This document shows, one piece after another, positions 16,088 to 25,157 of a stretch of DNA of 64,000 nt. How positions within the stretch are numbered: the stretch's first letter is position 1; each line of letters opens with the position of its first letter. Location: the NCBI GenBank assembly GCA_045643125.1, contig JAZUKE010000085.1, positions 15,479 to 79,478 on the forward strand, written 5' to 3'. The stretch comes from UBA1206 sp045643125 (GTDB taxonomy: Bacteria; Bacillota; Clostridia; Oscillospirales; CAG-382). The position numbers were made by a program, and so were the translations under genes. Under the pieces are notes generated by a model. That model was not told the DNA's origin, did not search any database, and saw only the letters and a list, made by a program, of their open reading frames with translations.

Positions 16088-18007
16088 ATGAAAAAGATCG
16101 TTGTACTCTTCCTCATCGTATGTATGTGCATACCCGTTTTCGCAGGATGCACCACGCTCCAGGGCGATGACGACAAAGGCGCGAACATTCAGATGTTTCT
16201 GACCTCGTTCCCGCAGTCGCTCGATCCTGCCGCCGTTCAGCTGGACGCCACAACGTCCCTTATTCTCAGCCTTATCTATCAGCCGCTCACCACCATCAAC
16301 GAAGACGGCAAAGTAGAAGAAGCCCTTGCAAAGAATTGGTACTCCTATTACGACGACCGTGATCAGATATATAAAATGTATTTTGAACTGAACGAAACGT
16401 ATTGGAGCGACAAGATACTTGTTCAGGCTCAGCACGTTGCCGACGCGTGGACGCGCATACTTTCCCCGGATTTTGAATCTCCCTACGCTTCTATTCTCTT
16501 CCCGATCAGAAACGCCAAGGATTACAAAGCCGGCATCAAGACCGCTTCCGACCTCGGCGTATATGCCGAAGGCGACGACCTCCTCTGCGTCGAATTCGAG
16601 CAGGAATACGATATCGACCTCTTTGCCGAAGCCGTATCCTGCATAGCTCTCGCTCCCGTCCGTTCCGACATCATCGACAAAGCGATGAAGGATAACCCCG
16701 TAGGAAGCAAAAACTACGACAGACTCCAGGATTGGGACAAGAACGCCGCCATTATGGTCTGCAACGGTCCGTACAGAGTACAGGGTTACGAAGAAGGAAC
16801 CAAGCTCGTTCTTGAAAGAAACGCTTATTATTACCGCGACGAAGAAGACGATTACCTTGACGAAAGCGTTATCCCCTACCGTCTCACCTGCATTTATCAG
16901 GAAACCACCATTCACAGCGATGAAAACGGCGACGGTATCGACAATTACGAATTCGAATACAGAAAATGGAAGAACGATTGGAGCTCTTCCGAAGCCGCAA
17001 AAGGCATCAACTACTTCCTCGGCGCTTTCTCTGCCGACACTTACGCAAAAGTCAAAGCCGACGGCAGCAAGATGAACACCGCAGATCTCCTTTCGACCTA
17101 TACATATTTCTTTAACACCAAGTCCGAGATCACTTCCGATGCGAAAGTAAGAAACGCTCTGTCCGTTGCTCTTGACAGAAACAGGATCGTCGAGATAATG
17201 GGCACCGGTATGAAAGCTTCGACCGGCTTCGTTCCCGACGGCGTGTTCGGTGCAAAATCCGGCTCGAGCTTCAGAGCAGAAGGCAGCGCCATCTACTCCG
17301 CATCCGCAAATATCGAAAACGCGAAACAGCTTCTCAAAGAAGCAGGCGTTTCCTCCGGAACGATCAGACTCGCATACCTCATTCCGTGGTCCAAACAGCT
17401 CTACACTTCAGAAACTCTCCATCAGTCGAGAGCCAAGAAGGTCGCCACCTATAACCCCTACGAAAATATCGCCAACTACGCCAAAGAGACTTGGGAATCG
17501 CTCGGATTCACCGTTGAACTCACCGGCTACACCGCCGACGCTTTCCCCGCAGCACTTTCCGCAGGCGAATGGGACGTTATCGGTCTTGACTATGCGATAA
17601 ACAGCGTTGACGCGTTCGCTTATCTCGCTCCGTTTGCAAAATGGTACAGCGGCAACATCGTTTCCACCGATATCGACGCCGAAACCTTCACCCCGCATTA
17701 CACCGGTCTTGAAAGCGACGAATACGACGCTCTCATCGACGAGATCGTTTATGACTCCAACAGAACGACCAGAGCCGCCAACCTTCACAAAGCAGAAGAA
17801 CTCTTTGCTTCTCTCTGCCCCGCGACCGCTCTCTTCCAGTACACCAGAACGTACGTCGTTTCCGGCAAGCTCGACGGCATCAAGTCCGAAAGCTGGTACG
17901 GTTACTACGATTTCAACGAGCTTGAACTTGACGACTACATCAAGGTCAACGCCGCAGAAGCCGAAGAAAGCTTCGCAAGAACCGAAGATACCAACAACGC
18001 AAAATAA
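16088..18007 (+). CDS. ABC transporter substrate-binding lipoprotein, family 5 (OppA-like)
   Basis: The protein has 639 residues starting MKKIVVLFLIVCMCIPVFAGC (ATG at 16088; the earlier ATG at 15983 adds a non-signal extension). The lipobox is FAGC. The SBP_bac_5 fold is indicated by FPQSLDPAAVQLDATTSLILSLIYQPL, WSDKILVQAQHVADAWTRIL, NGPYRVQGYEEGTKLVLERNAYYY, and KVRNALSVALDRNRIVEIMG. It would deliver oligopeptides or another solute to an ABC permease, but no permease genes are adjacent, so it is an orphan receptor or the permease lies elsewhere. A terminator follows at 18030. Confidence 0.9.
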   Translation: MKKIVVLFLIVCMCIPVFAGCTTLQGDDDKGANIQMFLTSFPQSLDPAAVQLDATTSLILSLIYQPLTTINEDGKVEEALAKNWYSYYDDRDQIYKMYFELNETYWSDKILVQAQHVADAWTRILSPDFESPYASILFPIRNAKDYKAGIKTASDLGVYAEGDDLLCVEFEQEYDIDLFAEAVSCIALAPVRSDIIDKAMKDNPVGSKNYDRLQDWDKNAAIMVCNGPYRVQGYEEGTKLVLERNAYYYRDEEDDYLDESVIPYRLTCIYQETTIHSDENGDGIDNYEFEYRKWKNDWSSSEAAKGINYFLGAFSADTYAKVKADGSKMNTADLLSTYTYFFNTKSEITSDAKVRNALSVALDRNRIVEIMGTGMKASTGFVPDGVFGAKSGSSFRAEGSAIYSASANIENAKQLLKEAGVSSGTIRLAYLIPWSKQLYTSETLHQSRAKKVATYNPYENIANYAKETWESLGFTVELTGYTADAFPAALSAGEWDVIGLDYAINSVDAFAYLAPFAKWYSGNIVSTDIDAETFTPHYTGLESDEYDALIDEIVYDSNRTTRAANLHKAEELFASLCPATALFQYTRTYVVSGKLDGIKSESWYGYYDFNELELDDYIKVNAAEAEESFARTEDTNNAK

Positions 18008-18029
18008 TTGACATCGAATACTAAAAAAT

Positions 18030-18059
18030 CGCCCGACGCATCATTTGATGCGCCGGGCG
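18030..18059 (+). terminator. Rho-independent terminator
   Basis: A 14-base stem with one A/C mismatch (18030-18043 with 18046-18059) is followed by TCTTCTTTT. It separates two convergent transcripts. Confidence 0.8.
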
Positions 18060-18094
18060 TCTTCTTTTGCAAAATTTGCTTGACATTATAACGG

Positions 18095-18571
18095 TTATCC
18101 GTTATAGCAACTGTATTTTTTCAAATTTTCACCGGTGAGGCGGTAAACCGTCCAGCCGTTCATCGGGATCGCGCCCATCGAAAGGTAAAAGTCGATACTC
18201 GGCTTGTTCCAGTCAAGGCAGCTCCATTCAAGCCGTCCGCAGCCCCTTTCGTTGGCAAGGCGTGCAAGGTATGTGAGCAGTCCTTTGCCGTACCCGTTTC
18301 CGCGGTATTCAGGCTTTACATAAAGGTCTTCAAGGTATATTCCGGCTCTGCCGAGGAACGTTGAAAAATTGTGGAAGAAAAGCGCGTAGCCGACCTCTTT
18401 TCCGTCTTCGCAAACGAACACGACCTCGGCTTTTTCTTTGTCAAAAAGCCATTCTTCGAGGAGTTCGGGGGTTGCGATCATTTCGTTTTCAAGACGTTCG
18501 TAAACGGCAAGCTCCATAATGAAGTCATAAATCAGCTTTCCGTCGCCTTTGTGCGCTTTTCTGAATTCCAT
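18095..18571 (-). CDS. GNAT-family N-acetyltransferase
   Basis: The protein has 158 residues. The acetyl-CoA binding motif is LYVKPEYRGNGYGKGLLTYLARLA (about 88-111), preceded by the acidic strand GIYLEDL and followed by LEWSCLDWNKPSIDFYLSMGA. This resembles the diamine/polyamine acetyltransferase branch. The start overlaps the preceding stop by one base (TAATG), so it is the last gene of the 19-kb minus-strand run. The substrate is unknown. Confidence 0.88.
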   Translation of the reverse strand: MEFRKAHKGDGKLIYDFIMELAVYERLENEMIATPELLEEWLFDKEKAEVVFVCEDGKEVGYALFFHNFSTFLGRAGIYLEDLYVKPEYRGNGYGKGLLTYLARLANERGCGRLEWSCLDWNKPSIDFYLSMGAIPMNGWTVYRLTGENLKKYSCYNG

Positions 18572-19029
18572 TATTTTCCCTCACTTTTTGCTTTTTTCTC
18601 TTCTTCAAAGCCCGTATACTTTCGGAATTTTGAAAACGCTTTTCGTGCTTTTATGAACGAAAAAAGCGACCTTGCCGTGTAAAAGCACACGTTTACTCTG
18701 TCTTCTTCAAATTTCGCCGTCATAATATAGGGCGAGCAGAAAAACGGAAACGCGATAGTCGCCGCTTCGTCCGGAGATTCCATCAGCATAACTGGACGCC
18801 CGATAAAGTCAAACGCGCGGACGCTCGTTTCGGGCAGGTCCACGTTTTCACCCTTTGAAACGTAGATCCGTTTTCTTTCGGAAACGCCGAACAGCCTTGC
18901 CGACACCTGACCGGAAGAAACGCCGCGGAAATTCATACCGAATACGCTTTCAGCGGCGGCGATATATGAACCGTTGTCTATCATAACGCCGGCAAGTATG
19001 CGTTTTATCTCTTTTCTGCGCGCATCCAT
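18571..19029 (-). CDS. Small protein of unknown function
   Basis: The protein has 152 residues starting at MDARRKEIKRILAG (ATG 19029), 2 bases after the upstream stop; the open frame further upstream is a shadow of that gene. It has no signal peptide and no clear membrane span. A central hydrophobic stretch TIAFPFFCSPYIM and a basic C-terminus ending EEEKKAKSEGK are seen. I do not recognise the family. Tight coupling to the membrane protein before it and the acetyltransferase after it suggests a shared transcript. Confidence 0.6.
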   Translation of the reverse strand: MDARRKEIKRILAGVMIDNGSYIAAAESVFGMNFRGVSSGQVSARLFGVSERKRIYVSKGENVDLPETSVRAFDFIGRPVMLMESPDEAATIAFPFFCSPYIMTAKFEEDRVNVCFYTARSLFSFIKARKAFSKFRKYTGFEEEKKAKSEGK

Positions 19030-19031
19030 CC

Positions 19032-20189
19032 TTATTTTGCTCCTACCGCGCCAACGAACTGCTCCGCGATCGCTGCTGCATTTTCGGCGTCCGTCGACGC
19101 TGACGTGACGGCAAACACGTTTTTGCCTTCCGACCAGACGACGGTGGTGTAATACTCCGAAACGCAGCATACCGCGTCAAGCCCGAGAAGAGTCACGTCG
19201 GTTTTCGTGCTGCTGTCGGTGTCGTAAAACGCGCAGACGGTATTGCTTTCGGTTTCGGGGAAAATAACGTAATCGAAAACGCCGTCGCTGCCGCTTATTT
19301 CGATATCTATACCGATGAAGCGCTCGCCTTTTGAATTTTCATAACCTTTGATATTGCAGCCCGTACGTTCATAACCTTCGGGTATCGTGATTTTTCCGAC
19401 TGTTTCTTCTGCGGAGGCAAAATCCTCGTCTTCGATGACTTTTTTGTAGTCGTAGTCGATGACGGTGTTGGACTTTACGCTTATCTTGCAGTTGTCGTCG
19501 ATGTCAAGTTCAAGGCGAAGCGCCTTATTACTTTCGTTTTCGATGATATAGACGGCACATTCGCCGACGTTGACGGGAGTTATGACGAACACGGCGTCTT
19601 TCACCGCCTCGTCGGTATACGACACCGCCTCGGTCGTGACGATCCTGTTATCGACATAGAGTGAGAAAGATTCGGTTTTTCTGTTCCTTATGCAGACGTT
19701 CAGCGTGTTTTCGCTTCCGAAAGCGATGACGTATTCGTAACCGTCCTGCGTGTAAGTCTGCAGCGGATCAAGCTCCTTATGCGAGCTTGACGAAAATTCG
19801 ATATTCGCGGAAGCATCAACGGTGAAGTTGAGCTGGATCTCATAAATGCGGTCTTCGGGAATACCGTCTTTTTTGAGGACGAGGAAAAGCGAATACCTGC
19901 CTTCCTTCACGGGAGTGACGGAAAAAGACGCTTTGTTTTTGTCATCCGTTACGGCTTTGGCTTCTGCGGCGCCGTTTTCGGTGTCGTCAATCTTCCATTC
20001 ATAGCCTTCGGGAAACTCGCCTTCGACAGTCACGGAAATGCTTTTTCCGTCTTTTTTGCAGTAATACTCGTATTTGCACGTCGGATCATCCGGCGTTATT
20101 TTTTTGCTTCCGCCGAATATCATAAGACATACGATAACGAGGACAAGAAGCAATATCACTGCCGCGGCTATAATATACGGTTTTTTCAT
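19032..20189 (-). CDS. Membrane-anchored extracytoplasmic beta-rich protein, unknown function
   Basis: The protein has 385 residues. One strong N-terminal membrane helix (about 5-26, IIAAAVILLLVLVIVCLMIF) is followed by an all-outside domain of repeated beta phrases such as EGYEWKIDDTEN, VTPVKEGRYSLFLVL and VTPVNVGECAVYII. The repeated VTPV-x-GxY/C phrase indicates two tandem Ig-like modules (about 40-130 and 140-225). It lies directly downstream of the 1512-residue secreted protein in the type IV secretion-like cluster and may be a cell-surface partner of it. No enzyme motif is seen. Confidence 0.65.
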   Translation of the reverse strand: MKKPYIIAAAVILLLVLVIVCLMIFGGSKKITPDDPTCKYEYYCKKDGKSISVTVEGEFPEGYEWKIDDTENGAAEAKAVTDDKNKASFSVTPVKEGRYSLFLVLKKDGIPEDRIYEIQLNFTVDASANIEFSSSSHKELDPLQTYTQDGYEYVIAFGSENTLNVCIRNRKTESFSLYVDNRIVTTEAVSYTDEAVKDAVFVITPVNVGECAVYIIENESNKALRLELDIDDNCKISVKSNTVIDYDYKKVIEDEDFASAEETVGKITIPEGYERTGCNIKGYENSKGERFIGIDIEISGSDGVFDYVIFPETESNTVCAFYDTDSSTKTDVTLLGLDAVCCVSEYYTTVVWSEGKNVFAVTSASTDAENAAAIAEQFVGAVGAK

Positions 20190-20246
20190 TTTTTCGTCCT
20201 CCGGATTGTACTTACAGTTTCTTTTTTGTAAAAATCAATGGATCTA

Positions 20247-23200
20247 TCAGTCAGCGAATTTGAAATTATATGAAACGTCTGGGTTATACGCGGAAATGAC
20301 CGTGACGGAAAGTTCAAGGTCGTCAACGTCGTTGAAAGCGATCGTCAAAGTGCCGTTTCTTTCCGACACTCTGTAACCGTTCTTGTTTCCGCTGATAAGC
20401 TCAAGCTCATATTCGGCAAGCGTGCCGTTTGTCGTGCAGACGCAGTTCACGGTATATCCGTTTTCGACGACGATATGACTGCTCTTGTCGGAGTCGATGT
20501 CGTAATTTCTGACGAGTTTGCCTTCGGCATCGTAAACTTCGACTCTTTCCGTAAATCCTTTGTTCGAGGCGGAAACGGTGTAGCCTGTTTTTCCGATATC
20601 GGATCTGACTGCATAACCGGCGCTGCCGGAGGAATATCCGCAGTTCCAGCTCGTTTTGATGTACTCAACGTACCATTCGAGCGTGTCTTCGGCATTTTCA
20701 CCGACGGGGACGATGCGGATGCTGCTGACGCGGGCAAGGTTTTCGCCGTTTGCCGAAGTGAACGATATGCGGCACACTCCGCTTCTGAGGTTTCCCTGCG
20801 TTATGAACGAAGCGGCGTTATCGAAGGTGAGCTTTACGTTTTCGCCTTTTTCGTTCATTCCGTTCACGATCACCGAAAGTCCGTTCGGAGCCGACTGATT
20901 TATCGCTCCGCTTTCTATTTCGATATCGAACGAGCAGGTGTTGCCCTCGGTCACGTCGAACGCGGAAAGCGTGTTCGTTATCTCTATGCCCTCGAACGTG
21001 TACTGCTTGGTGTCGATCACGCTGCCGTTGTAGTCGGTGCTTGTCAGCACGATGCTGCCGAGCGGTATCCTTACGGTCGGGATATTTCTGCCGAGTATGT
21101 TTATTCCGACTATTTCGGACACATAGGATTCGTTGAATTCAAACGTGACAAGCTCGCCCGCTTTGAGGATCGCCCTGCCTTCGTAATCGGTGAGGTACGA
21201 ATAGGGAGACACATATACCGATTCTTCAACGTCTATGCTTGAAGTGTACCTTATCGCAAGCGCGATATCGCCGTCGATATTATCAAGGTTGATCGTGGTC
21301 ATATCATACGGCAGTCTGAAGCTGACGGTCTGTGTCTGCTTTTTGAGGCTTCCTGTCTCGGACGGAGACGTGGAGATGCCGCTTGCGCGGTTGGCGTTAT
21401 GCGAGCTGAGAGATGTGTAATCGAAATAATACGTCCCGATCACGACTCCGTCGCGGACGTGCTGTACCACGGCGTAACTGATGTAAAGGTCTGCCATACT
21501 CTTGAGCGTCAGTTTGTTTATGCTGACAAATCCCGAAACGGGGATATCGGGCGCATAAAGCATCTTCTGCGTGCCGTCATAGAGCATATTTTTGGCAACT
21601 GCCTGGTATTCGGATTCCGAGCTGTGGATGGTGTAGGTGAACGCTGCGTTCACGCCGTGTTCGCCGCCGGTCACGGAATACGATTTGTCGAGGTAAGCGT
21701 AAATGTTCACGGTGTCGTTGTCGCTGCGCGGAGTGCGCTCGACGTGGGATTCGCCGCTTTCGTCATCGACGCTTATGGTGTGTCCGACGAATCTTACCGT
21801 TTTTACGAACTGTTTGCCCTTGTCCAGCGTAAACGTGTACGACGTTTCGTCGCCGCAGGCAAGGTATTCGAGTTTGGCGTCCTGCTGATATTCGCCTCTG
21901 GCGTTTACGATGAGCAGCCCGTCCTCGACGACCTGGTAAAGATCGAAGCCCGAAACAGTCCAGTTGGTGGTATTTTCGGAAGTGATGTTGAATTTGATGG
22001 ATTTGATCTCGACAACGTCGTCAAGCGTGAAATAAAGTCTGTCGGTACGGCCGGCTTTGAACATATAGCTCGTGTCTATCTTGTCGCTGCCGCCTTTTCC
22101 GCAGTAATCGGAAATAAGAGATACCACGTTGATGTCCCTGGTGTCGCTGCCTTCGGGCGTGACGTAGGATATGCTTGCCTTGACGCTGCCGCCGAACGAG
22201 CCCGCGGAATAGTCCTTGGTCGTGACGGAAAGCATAAATTTCATCGTGTAGCCCTTGCCGGTGCGGTTTGCGACCTGCGCCATTTCGGCTTCGCTTCTGA
22301 GCTTCTGCCCTTCGAGCGTGTCGCGGGCGCCGCTGTCGTGGAAGTTGATGCCTATCCAGCCCACATTGTCGAATTTCCAGCTTCTGTTATAGCCGCCGTC
22401 ATTCAGCATCGCCACGCTTATTCTTTCGATATTCAGTTTATCGTATACGTCGGTCTCCTCGAGCATATCGTCGGCGATGATGTGGATGGCTTTGAGGTCG
22501 CCGTAATTGCGGTTGACTCTGATATAGAACGTCTCGTTCTTTCCGGCTCTGAATCCGTCGGAATAGAGCTGCTGGTTCGCCTGGACGTAAGCGCTCTTGC
22601 CGTTCTCGAATATGAGCTGGAAATAGAACTGGTTGTTCGATCCGCTGTCTCCGTCGACCTCGTTGGCTTCGGCGTTCGACGCCACCTTGACCGTCACCTC
22701 GTACTGTCCCCTCGTTTTGAGGAAGCCGTGATCTTGCAGCGCTTCGCGGTAGGTCATAGAACGGCTGATATCGTCCCAATCGGAGCTGTCGTCAACGTCG
22801 ATCGAGCCGCCCTCTTCAAAATTGACGGTCATCGACAGAGTTTCGCCGCCGAATCTCATACGCTTGCTGACGTAGGCGATACGAGCCGCGTCGGAATAGT
22901 CGCGGTAATGATACACGTCGGAATACAGATACCGTTCTTCCAAAAACATCATCATATCGTCCGCTTCGACGTTATATTCGCGTCTTTCGGGCGAATGGAC
23001 GGATCTGTATACGTTTATCCCTTTGATCTGCCAGTCGTCTTCTTTGCCCTTGTCTTTTACGATACTGATACTGTTGACCTTCTTGACGTTGGGCGCATTC
23101 ACTCTGAATGAAAGCGTCTGCCCCGCTTGGGTGTAATAGTAATACCCGAAATGATTGCCGTTCAGATATTGGTTCTCGGAATAGATGTCAGACGCCTGCC

Positions 23201-24785
23201 ATATCCCGTAAAAATCATCGGCTGCGATCCTGAGGTCTATTTCGTCCGTTTCTTTGATAAGACCGTCGTAGGTCTCGTAATTCAGTTTTACTTTTATGAG
23301 GTCCTGCGTGCCGGCGTCTTCGACGTCGTCCGTTTTGAGTTCGATGATAAGGGTATCTTCGGCTTCCGACGGAAGTATGGTGGCGCCGGTGTCCTCCGGC
23401 TCGCTCATCTTCTGCATTTTGTTGAAGATCGAAGTGACGGTGTTCGGCTCAATGGGGTTTCCGTCGTAGGTGTTTTCCTTATAACTGTAAAGCACGGAGT
23501 TGCCGCATTTGCATTTGAGGGCGGCGTTGTCGGAATAGACGTTGAAATTGTACGGATCGACGTTCTTGTAGATCGTCACGCCGTAGACCGAGAGCGTGTC
23601 GGAATCGAATTTTTTGCGCTGTTTTTCGCGGTCGCCGTAGTTCGAGCCGGTCAGATAATCAAGTTCTCCCTTCGTCTGCGCTTCGCTGCCGTAGTAAAGC
23701 GAAAATCCCGTGAGCTTGTAGAAATTGGGGAAATATCCCTTGATAAGCATAGAATCGTTCTGCTGACCTATGCCGTAATAATTGCCCGAACGCGAAACTC
23801 CCGTTGAATAGGCGTAAAGTACCGCAGAAGTGAAGAACGGCATCGCGGCGCTGTAAACTCCGCCGTGGTTGTCCTCGTAAGTGATGTTCACTATCAGCGA
23901 TTCGGCTCTCACGAGTTCTTCAAGCCTTCCGGAGCCCGACATATTGCGAAGATACGCATCTATTCCCGCGTCGTAGGTGTCGGCGATATCGAGACGGATA
24001 TAAAGCTCGTCATTGGGGACAGAGGACACCTTGGCTTCTTCTTCGGTGAAATCCGTCTTTATCTGGCAGGCGTAAGTGTTGTCAACGCCGAATCTTGCGT
24101 AAGCGTCGCCGTATTCAACGGAAATGTCAAGCCCGCTTCCTCGTCTGGGGACGAATTCGGCGATCAGTTTGCCTTTGAAATCCACATAGTAGTCGTAGGA
24201 AAAATAGCCGAGAGAATCGAGTTTGCCGAGTGAATACACCTCATACACGGCAAAGTCTTTAAGAGTCCATTCGTTTTTATAGCTTCCGCTCGGCTCCTTG
24301 TATTTGAGGTAGGCGTCGACGCTTTCGACTTTTTGTATCGGGAAGATCGTTTTGAAAACGAACTGCTCGGTCGAATTTGCGCGAAGAATGGATCTGCCTT
24401 CAAACGAAACGCTGTCGTTATAGGTCGGGAATTCGTTAAGCTCGAACATTTCGGGGATATTGCTGTCTTTGAGCTTGCTGCTGCGCTGAACGCTTGAATA
24501 CAACTCCCAGACCGTTTCATCGTCCGGAACGACGATCTGCGAACGTGTCACGCCGTTCGTATCTATGTAACGGATGTTGAAATAGCTTACGATATCCCCC
24601 GGTACGATGCCCGATGACACGGTGAGCATATACGTTTTGGACGAAAGCGAGTTTTCGTTCGTGCTTCCGTTATCCGCGCTTATCTGCGGAAGCGGAAAGA
24701 GCGGCAGCAGCATAAGCAGGCAGACCGCCAGCGCGACAAACCTGGACGCTTTATTTATTCCTTTCACGTTCTTTTTATATGTCAT
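20247..24785 (-). CDS. Giant secreted protein with repeated PLAT-like beta modules
   Basis: The protein has 1512 residues with a clear signal peptide (hydrophobic core about 15-32, cleavage near QISA). No membrane anchor or sorting signal is visible at the C-terminus. The body looks like several copies of one beta-sandwich module. Each runs through an F-x-x-G-x-x-x-x-F strand pair to a closing W-x-(L/I/V)-x-(D/G)-(F/I)-x-(V/L)-Y phrase, at roughly residues 172 (WTLKDFAVY), 585 (WQIKGINVY) and 942 (WTVSGFDLY), with weaker copies between. This pattern resembles PLAT/LH2 domains, but that is inference. It sits between the STAS gene and a membrane-anchored protein in the type IV secretion-like cluster, so it could be its surface component or main substrate. 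Confidence 0.7.
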   Translation of the reverse strand: MTYKKNVKGINKASRFVALAVCLLMLLPLFPLPQISADNGSTNENSLSSKTYMLTVSSGIVPGDIVSYFNIRYIDTNGVTRSQIVVPDDETVWELYSSVQRSSKLKDSNIPEMFELNEFPTYNDSVSFEGRSILRANSTEQFVFKTIFPIQKVESVDAYLKYKEPSGSYKNEWTLKDFAVYEVYSLGKLDSLGYFSYDYYVDFKGKLIAEFVPRRGSGLDISVEYGDAYARFGVDNTYACQIKTDFTEEEAKVSSVPNDELYIRLDIADTYDAGIDAYLRNMSGSGRLEELVRAESLIVNITYEDNHGGVYSAAMPFFTSAVLYAYSTGVSRSGNYYGIGQQNDSMLIKGYFPNFYKLTGFSLYYGSEAQTKGELDYLTGSNYGDREKQRKKFDSDTLSVYGVTIYKNVDPYNFNVYSDNAALKCKCGNSVLYSYKENTYDGNPIEPNTVTSIFNKMQKMSEPEDTGATILPSEAEDTLIIELKTDDVEDAGTQDLIKVKLNYETYDGLIKETDEIDLRIAADDFYGIWQASDIYSENQYLNGNHFGYYYYTQAGQTLSFRVNAPNVKKVNSISIVKDKGKEDDWQIKGINVYRSVHSPERREYNVEADDMMMFLEERYLYSDVYHYRDYSDAARIAYVSKRMRFGGETLSMTVNFEEGGSIDVDDSSDWDDISRSMTYREALQDHGFLKTRGQYEVTVKVASNAEANEVDGDSGSNNQFYFQLIFENGKSAYVQANQQLYSDGFRAGKNETFYIRVNRNYGDLKAIHIIADDMLEETDVYDKLNIERISVAMLNDGGYNRSWKFDNVGWIGINFHDSGARDTLEGQKLRSEAEMAQVANRTGKGYTMKFMLSVTTKDYSAGSFGGSVKASISYVTPEGSDTRDINVVSLISDYCGKGGSDKIDTSYMFKAGRTDRLYFTLDDVVEIKSIKFNITSENTTNWTVSGFDLYQVVEDGLLIVNARGEYQQDAKLEYLACGDETSYTFTLDKGKQFVKTVRFVGHTISVDDESGESHVERTPRSDNDTVNIYAYLDKSYSVTGGEHGVNAAFTYTIHSSESEYQAVAKNMLYDGTQKMLYAPDIPVSGFVSINKLTLKSMADLYISYAVVQHVRDGVVIGTYYFDYTSLSSHNANRASGISTSPSETGSLKKQTQTVSFRLPYDMTTINLDNIDGDIALAIRYTSSIDVEESVYVSPYSYLTDYEGRAILKAGELVTFEFNESYVSEIVGINILGRNIPTVRIPLGSIVLTSTDYNGSVIDTKQYTFEGIEITNTLSAFDVTEGNTCSFDIEIESGAINQSAPNGLSVIVNGMNEKGENVKLTFDNAASFITQGNLRSGVCRISFTSANGENLARVSSIRIVPVGENAEDTLEWYVEYIKTSWNCGYSSGSAGYAVRSDIGKTGYTVSASNKGFTERVEVYDAEGKLVRNYDIDSDKSSHIVVENGYTVNCVCTTNGTLAEYELELISGNKNGYRVSERNGTLTIAFNDVDDLELSVTVISAYNPDVSYNFKFAD

Positions 24786-24823
24786 CGGTTTCCCCTCCGG
24801 AATCAGATTTTTATGCCGTAAGA

Positions 24824-25138
24824 TTATTCAAACTTGAAAAGTGCCACGAATCCCGTCATTTCAAAAACTTCCATAACAAGGCGGTTCACATTTCTTATGA
24901 TAAGCTCGCCGTTTTTCTTTTTCATTGCGATATGGAGTTTTTTGATAAGTCTGAGCCCTGCCGAGGATATGTAATCCATCGAAGCAAGGTTAAGCACTAT
25001 GCTCGGGTATTTTTCCGCAAAGTCCATAATTATCGGCTCCGCGTCTACCGTCGTGAGCGAATCAAGGCGTCCGTCAAGAAGCAGCTCCGCCTGATTTTCG
25101 TGTTTTACTATTTTTACTGTCAGTTTAATATCGTTCAT
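24824..25138 (-). CDS. STAS-domain anti-sigma factor antagonist
   Basis: The protein has 104 residues, a single STAS domain. ELLLDGRLDSLTTVDAEP opens the fold, and MDYISSAGLRLIKKL carries the phosphorylatable Ser (58 or 59) of SpoIIAA/RsbV-type proteins. Such proteins switch partner by being phosphorylated by an anti-sigma kinase, which releases sigma when they are unphosphorylated. No cognate kinase or PP2C phosphatase is nearby. It lies 20 bases after the VirB4-like ATPase gene and 39 before the giant protein gene, an unusual place for this family. Confidence 0.9.
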   Translation of the reverse strand: MNDIKLTVKIVKHENQAELLLDGRLDSLTTVDAEPIIMDFAEKYPSIVLNLASMDYISSAGLRLIKKLHIAMKKKNGELIIRNVNRLVMEVFEMTGFVALFKFE

Positions 25139-25157
25139 CGTTTACTCCTAATGCCGT

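Noticed and set aside
21399..23111. 570-residue open frame antisense to the giant secreted protein gene
   Set aside because: The opposite strand has a signal peptide and repeated modules; this frame has low-complexity Val/Arg-rich content typical of shadows.
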